The notes under the pieces: model-generated | The model's input: the letters and a program-made list of their open reading frames with translations, nothing else | Told to the model about the DNA's origin: nothing | Databases searched by the model: none | DNA from: Pleuronectes platessa | Taxonomy: Eukaryota > Chordata > Actinopteri > Pleuronectiformes > Pleuronectidae | Assembly (NCBI RefSeq): GCF_947347685.1 | Contig: NC_070632.1 | Location: forward strand, 5,850,884-5,914,883 | Direction of reading: 5' to 3' | Length of the DNA stretch: 64,000 nt | Translations under genes and position numbers: made by a program | Part shown: one piece after another, positions 60,301-64,000 of the stretch | How positions within the stretch are numbered: position 1 is the first letter of the stretch | How the letters are laid out: each line of letters starts with the position of its first letter

Positions 60301-62242
60301 TGTTTGTTTGTGAATGAGACCATTTCAAACTTTTGGATTACTTTACTGTTCTAGAATTTAAATAAGCTCCCTCCACGTCTCACAGTTAGCCAGTCTCATG
60401 TTTGGCTTTAATCCTGTTTCAGACATGCGCTGGTTTGGAAACGCTGTTCCACTCATTGGCATGGGGAAGAAGACGGTGAAGCAGCCGGTTCATGTAAGGG
60501 ACCTTTGTGATATACAGTCGATTCTAATCAAGCCACATTTGCATGTAGACCAGTAACTGATGACCCGGTAGCTTCACGTGGCGGATTCAGTTTCCGTTGA
60601 CATTTGATGACAGGAATGTTTTAAGATCTAGCAGACACAGTGACGGGACATTATTGGTCACATGTTGTTATTCCCAAATATAAGTCACAGCTCAGTTTTG
60701 TGGCATCATCTTAATCCTATTGGTTCTAAGCAGTCTCACATTAACTATTGACAAATGAATTCATTCTTAGGTAGAAGTCGTAGTCGAAGAAGTAAACTGC
60801 CTAACTTATGTTGTCTGTTACATGTTGACCCAGTCAGAAGGACATGAAGTTCCTTCTGGATTCTGAACTGAACTGAACTGAACTGAACTGAACTGAACTG
60901 AAATGAACTCTCCATCTCCTTCCTCAGGTGGTGGATGTAGCCAAGGCCATCATCAACGCTGTCAGAGACCCTGACGCTAATGGAAAGACCTTCCAACTCG
61001 TTGGGTAGGTTTGAGGACTTGTGACTTCAGGCTCAGCAAAGACAAGTGTTTGTGAACTTAATTCAGTGATTGAATGTGATTTTCTTTAATAGATTGTTTT
61101 TGTCTTGTGTTGTCGCGCAGCCCAAACCGTTACCTCCTTCATGACCTGGTGGAGTACATCTACGCTGTGGCACACAGACCTTTTGTGCCCTACCCCCTGC
61201 CCCGTCCTCTCTATCAGTAAGTTCCCTCAATGTGGTAAATGTTCTACATTAATATTGTGCTTCTCCAGTCTAATCAACCACATTCATCCACTCACACACA
61301 CATTAATGCAGCACCTTTTCTATTATACGTCATTCACAACTGTCAGGGGCAATTTGTGTCTTTCGTAAGGACACTTCACTGTCTGTGACTGTGGGAACCG
61401 GGGATCAAACTACAGGGGTTTTCAACCCGCTCTACCTCCTGACCCACAGCCACCCTGTTGTGCAGAAATGAGTTTGAATGTTTATCTGATGAACATATGT
61501 TGCAAAACCTTCTGTAGGCATTTCAATATAAAAGCACTCCAGCGTTTCTGTTTACCAAATCCATTCTTTGGTTTAAAAGTTTTTTTGTATTGTGAAATAC
61601 TTGCAAGAAATGAAGATGAACGAATGATTATTGTGACAATAAGAGATTGTAAAACTAATAAATATTACATTTTTGGAAGATATCAGGGTTATAGATATCG
61701 GCTTACGTTTGGAATACAAAAGTGATCTTGTTCTGGGAAAGGTTGGTGAGCGCTGCTCTACGTGGTGAGCGCTGCTCTATGTGGTGAGGGCTGCTCTACG
61801 TGGTGAGCGCTGCTCTACGTGGTGTCTTTAAGCTCCAGTTGTTGCTGCACACTGACGTCATTGTTACTGTTGTTTCTTTTCAGCCTCGCTGCTAAGTTTT
61901 TTGCAATGAATCCTTTTGAGCCTTGGACGACCCCCGACAAAATCGACAGGGTGAGAAAACCACGACTCTTCACTGTCGAGCTTCTACTCACATTATTGAT
62001 ATTCCTGCTTATTCCAGTTAAAAAAAACAATCACGAACTAATTCCCCTGTGCATATTTTTCTTTCTTCCAGTTTCACATAACAGACATGAAGTACCCAGG
62101 ACTTCCTGGTCTGGAGGATCTCGGGATCACACCTTCCACTGTAGAACAAAAGGCGATCGAGATTCTGCGTCGCCATCGCCGGTTCCGTTACCTGGAGGCT
62201 GACCTGGAAGACGCCAAGCCCGCCAAGACGGTCAACTACTAA
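57340..62242 (+). CDS. ndufa9: NADH:ubiquinone oxidoreductase subunit A9, 11 exons, 381 aa
   Basis: Exons: 57340-57394, 58541-58714, 58806-58903, 59041-59132, 59252-59393, 60185-60287, 60423-60493, 60928-61004, 61121-61216, 61884-61950, 62072-62242, with phases consistent and stop TAA. The product is an accessory subunit of mitochondrial complex I, on the matrix side near the quinone-binding module. It belongs to the atypical short-chain dehydrogenase family and binds a nucleotide cofactor structurally. Residues 1 to about 35 are a presequence-like segment without acidic residues. The Rossmann glycine motif GATGFLG is at 63-69. HHAVIPKGKGGRSS, RPMGDLGQ, EWDARNKDS, NVVINLVGR, RNKAVGE, GREDRF, NPFEPW, LPGLEDLGI and DAKPAKTVN blocks match the human protein (377 aa) closely. 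Intron 5 is 0.8 kb; intron 9 carries a minisatellite and SINE-like DNA. Confidence 0.97.
57811..57832. repeat. (GATT)n microsatellite
   Basis: About five copies of GATT in ndufa9 intron 1. Confidence 0.85.
60864..60901. repeat. (TGAAC)n pentanucleotide repeat
   Basis: About 7.5 copies of TGAAC in ndufa9 intron 7, ending 26 bp before exon 8. Confidence 0.9.
61340..61465 (-). repeat. SINE-like fragment, reverse orientation (ndufa9 intron 9)
   Basis: 'aaccggggatcaaactacag' and 'acccgctctacctcctgacc' followed by 'cacagccaccc' resemble the tRNA-derived end of common fish repeats ('gggatcgaac...cgctctacctcctgagccac'), from memory. Fragmentary. Confidence 0.5.
61745..61822 (+). repeat. 19-bp minisatellite, four units
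   Basis: Units of GGTGAGCGCTGCTCTACGT start at 61745, 61764, 61783 and 61802, with one or two mismatches among them. The array lies in ndufa9 intron 9, about 60 bp before exon 10. Each unit contains a GGTGAG donor-like hexamer. Confidence 0.95.
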
Positions 62243-62321
62243 ACCTGTTGAGAAATGTCCCCATCGCTCCGGCAGTCAGAGGAGACCTCTGCTATTGTCA
62301 GTAACATATATTCTGTACATA

Positions 62322-62327
62322 AATAAA
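62322..62327 (+). terminator. ndufa9: Polyadenylation signal of ndufa9
   Basis: AATAAA 80 bp after the stop codon, in a suitable AT-rich context. It is the first such signal. Confidence 0.7.
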
Positions 62328-62957
62328 AAATTATCCTTTAAGGGTTTCCTTGATTTGACTGTTTTTCATGTGTTCATCGTGATTGTGGTCGTTAGACTTG
62401 ATGTTACAATGACAGAGTCCCTGAAGAGAATTCACCTGTTTTCACATTCTATGACATTACTGAATTTTATCAATCACATTTTATTTGTATGGCCCATATT
62501 CACAAATCACAGTTAGTCTCAGGGCTTTAACAAGGTGTGACATCCTCTGTTCTTAACCCTCAATGAGAGTAAGAGTAATAACTACTAAAATAAAAACTTA
62601 TAACAGGATGAAAAGAAGATGTGAGGATCCCTCACCCAGGACAGACACAAGTGCTATAGATACCACATGTAACGAGGACATCAGAAAGACAAGATAAGGG
62701 TATTTGCTACATAGATTAGAATAAACAGTTTGTAGCATAATGGAATATAAATGAATTGATGGATTATTGTATATGAGTAGAAATATTGCATATCAAGCAG
62801 CCTTTTGATCATAGTCCACGATACAGGATTCAACATTATTTGATACCTGACTATGATTTAAATATACAAATTTGCGGTTCACACGATTGATTCATGTTCC
62901 TCCTGTGAAGATCTGTCAATCCATCTCACTGTTCCCACTCGGAACAGTGGCCGATTT

Positions 62958-62976
62958 GCATGATGGGAGTTGTAGG
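62958..62976 (-). promoter_or_regulatory. ZNF143/SBS-type promoter motif
   Basis: GCATGATGGGAGTTGTAGG reads, on the reverse strand, as the CTACAA-YTCCCA element bound by ZNF143 (SBS). It lies 150 bp upstream of the ATG at 63126, where such motifs usually mark CpG or housekeeping promoters, and supports a transcription start here. Confidence 0.55.
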
Positions 62977-63125
62977 ATCCAGTGGTTTTTGGAACCAGCA
63001 CCACAGGTGAAATATCCCATCAACTGATCAGAGGCACCTGTTCCTCATCAGAGACCTGGACCTGAATTATGTCTGTGAGCTGCTCGGCTAAGTGAGGTGC
63101 TGTCCAGGCGTCAGTGTGTGTCAGG

Positions 63126-63285
63126 ATGAGGTTAGCGTGGAACAACCGACCTGTCTTCGTGCTGGCGGGGTTCGCACTCGTCTTCAACGTGGGCATGTTT
63201 CTGAAACAGCGGCCCGGGCCCGAGCGGGTTGCGACCCGAGGGACCAAGAGTCTGTCTGAGCTGGAGGCGCGACTCGGTAACATGT
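63126..63285 (+). CDS. First coding exon of a type II membrane protein, probably galnt8-like (partial)
   Basis: The ATG at 63126 opens a frame beginning MRLAWNNRP, followed by a hydrophobic segment (about residues 10-25, VFVLAGFALVFNVGMF) and a basic, hydrophilic stem containing SLSELEARLGNM. The exon probably ends at 63285 before a GTGAGT donor, in phase 1. A short cytoplasmic tail, signal anchor and coiled stem are typical of Golgi glycosyltransferases. In human, GALNT8 (a polypeptide N-acetylgalactosaminyltransferase family member) directly follows NDUFA9 on the same strand, and its stem has a comparable LSHLEVEL-like stretch. The catalytic exons lie beyond the window, so identity rests mainly on gene order. 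An earlier donor (GTAACA at 63276) is possible. Confidence 0.55.
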
Positions 63286-64000
63286 GTGAGTACAAACAGA
63301 TGTTTCACAGTCACTGAAGATCACGACCTCCAGCGCGTGGGCCGTATCTCGTACCTGCCAGATGCTTCATGAGGAGCAGCCAATTAGAACATCCGATTTG
63401 TCAATGGAAAAAGCAATTCAAGAAAATGACTAATTATTGTTGGGCAGAGACACAACATGTGTTCATTAAGTTTAGTTTGTGTCACTCGACATCAAGTCAA
63501 AATTTAAATGTAAAAAACCGTCTCTGTGTGTGATGTCGTAGAAACCAAAAAATCTGCACACAAATAACAAGGAAATAAAATACCAACATACAAATCTTCA
63601 GTGCGGGTTACACTTTGTGTTGTCGTTGTCAAGCATCGTGACAAAATGTTATTCAGAGTTGACTATTTGTACATTTAAACTTTCAACTTTTATATAAATA
63701 AGTCTATAAAAAAGAAAACACAAATATGACCAATTATATAGAAATATATATTTTACATATACATTAAATAAAGAAACATCAATGCACGTCTTGTCTGCTT
63801 CTGTTTATTGTGTAAAATAAAAGTTGTCATACCTGCAAATATACACATACTGAGAAAGGCTCTTTATGTTTTTTATGAGACTGCCAAGAAACTTGATGGG
63901 CTCTGATTTCTTTATGTATTTTAATCTAAAACCTATACATCTGAAATATTCACACTGTTCGGAGTGCCATTGCTATTCGGTTGTGTTGTCTGCAGCAGCA
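63286..64000 (+). other. Presumed first intron of the galnt8-like gene
   Basis: AT-rich sequence with no recognisable exon up to the window edge. Confidence 0.5.

Larger units (their letters stand above)
62243..63125. other. ndufa9 3'UTR and spacer to the next gene
   Basis: A short ndufa9 3'UTR ends near the AATAAA at 62322-62327. The rest is AT-rich without coding signs until a promoter-like stretch beginning about 62930. Confidence 0.6.

Noticed and set aside
1..64000. CRISPR arrays, rRNA, tRNA genes, bacterial-type operons, or viral genes
   Set aside because: None seen. The tRNA-like boxes at 46.1 kb belong to a SINE-like repeat without a tRNA fold, and the only reverse transcriptase is that of the LINE.

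Overview
The window is nuclear DNA of a teleost fish, most likely a percomorph. The genes have many short GT/AG exons. Microsatellites ((CA)n, (GA)n) and long C or G homopolymers are frequent. The transposable elements are teleost types (a Rex3/RTE LINE, a tRNA-derived SINE, an AT-rich MITE). All recognised genes read on the + strand, and exon phases close correctly in each of the complete gene models.

Layout. (1) 168-6110: a five-exon SLC16/MCT-family monocarboxylate transporter (484 aa), with the family's key Lys, Asp and Arg present. (2) 6111-14277: intergenic DNA with old repeats and microsatellites. (3) 14278-24965: wfdc1 (ps20), a secreted WAP-domain protein in six coding exons (209 aa) with a very long first intron. 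(4) 26975-30346: a nearly full-length Rex3-like RTE LINE with one open 1067-codon frame. (5) 30347-44730: a 14-kb gene-poor interval with MITE and SINE-like repeats and one candidate orphan micro-gene (31832-32700) behind a GC-box/TATA promoter-like motif. (6) 44731-55145: dyrk4, a dual-specificity kinase in 14 coding exons (624 aa). (7) 57340-62242: ndufa9, the complex I accessory subunit, in 11 exons (381 aa). (8) 63126 onwards: the first coding exon of a type II membrane protein, probably galnt8-like, running off the right edge.

The order dyrk4 - ndufa9 - galnt8 matches the human 12p13 order as remembered, without AKAP3. wfdc1 belongs to a different human region (16q24), so the repeat-rich interval around 25-44 kb looks like a rearrangement junction between ancestral blocks. 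The genes do not form one pathway: the transporter and ndufa9 act in metabolism, wfdc1 is extracellular, and dyrk4 is a signalling kinase.

Points most worth checking: a (GT)n tract replacing the polypyrimidine tract at the acceptor of an in-frame-skippable wfdc1 exon; the orphan micro-gene near 32 kb; nuclear-receptor-like and CTCF-like motifs carried inside repeats; the intact Rex3-like reading frame; and a minisatellite of four donor-like motifs in an ndufa9 intron. All gene identities rest on remembered family sequences, since no search could be run.
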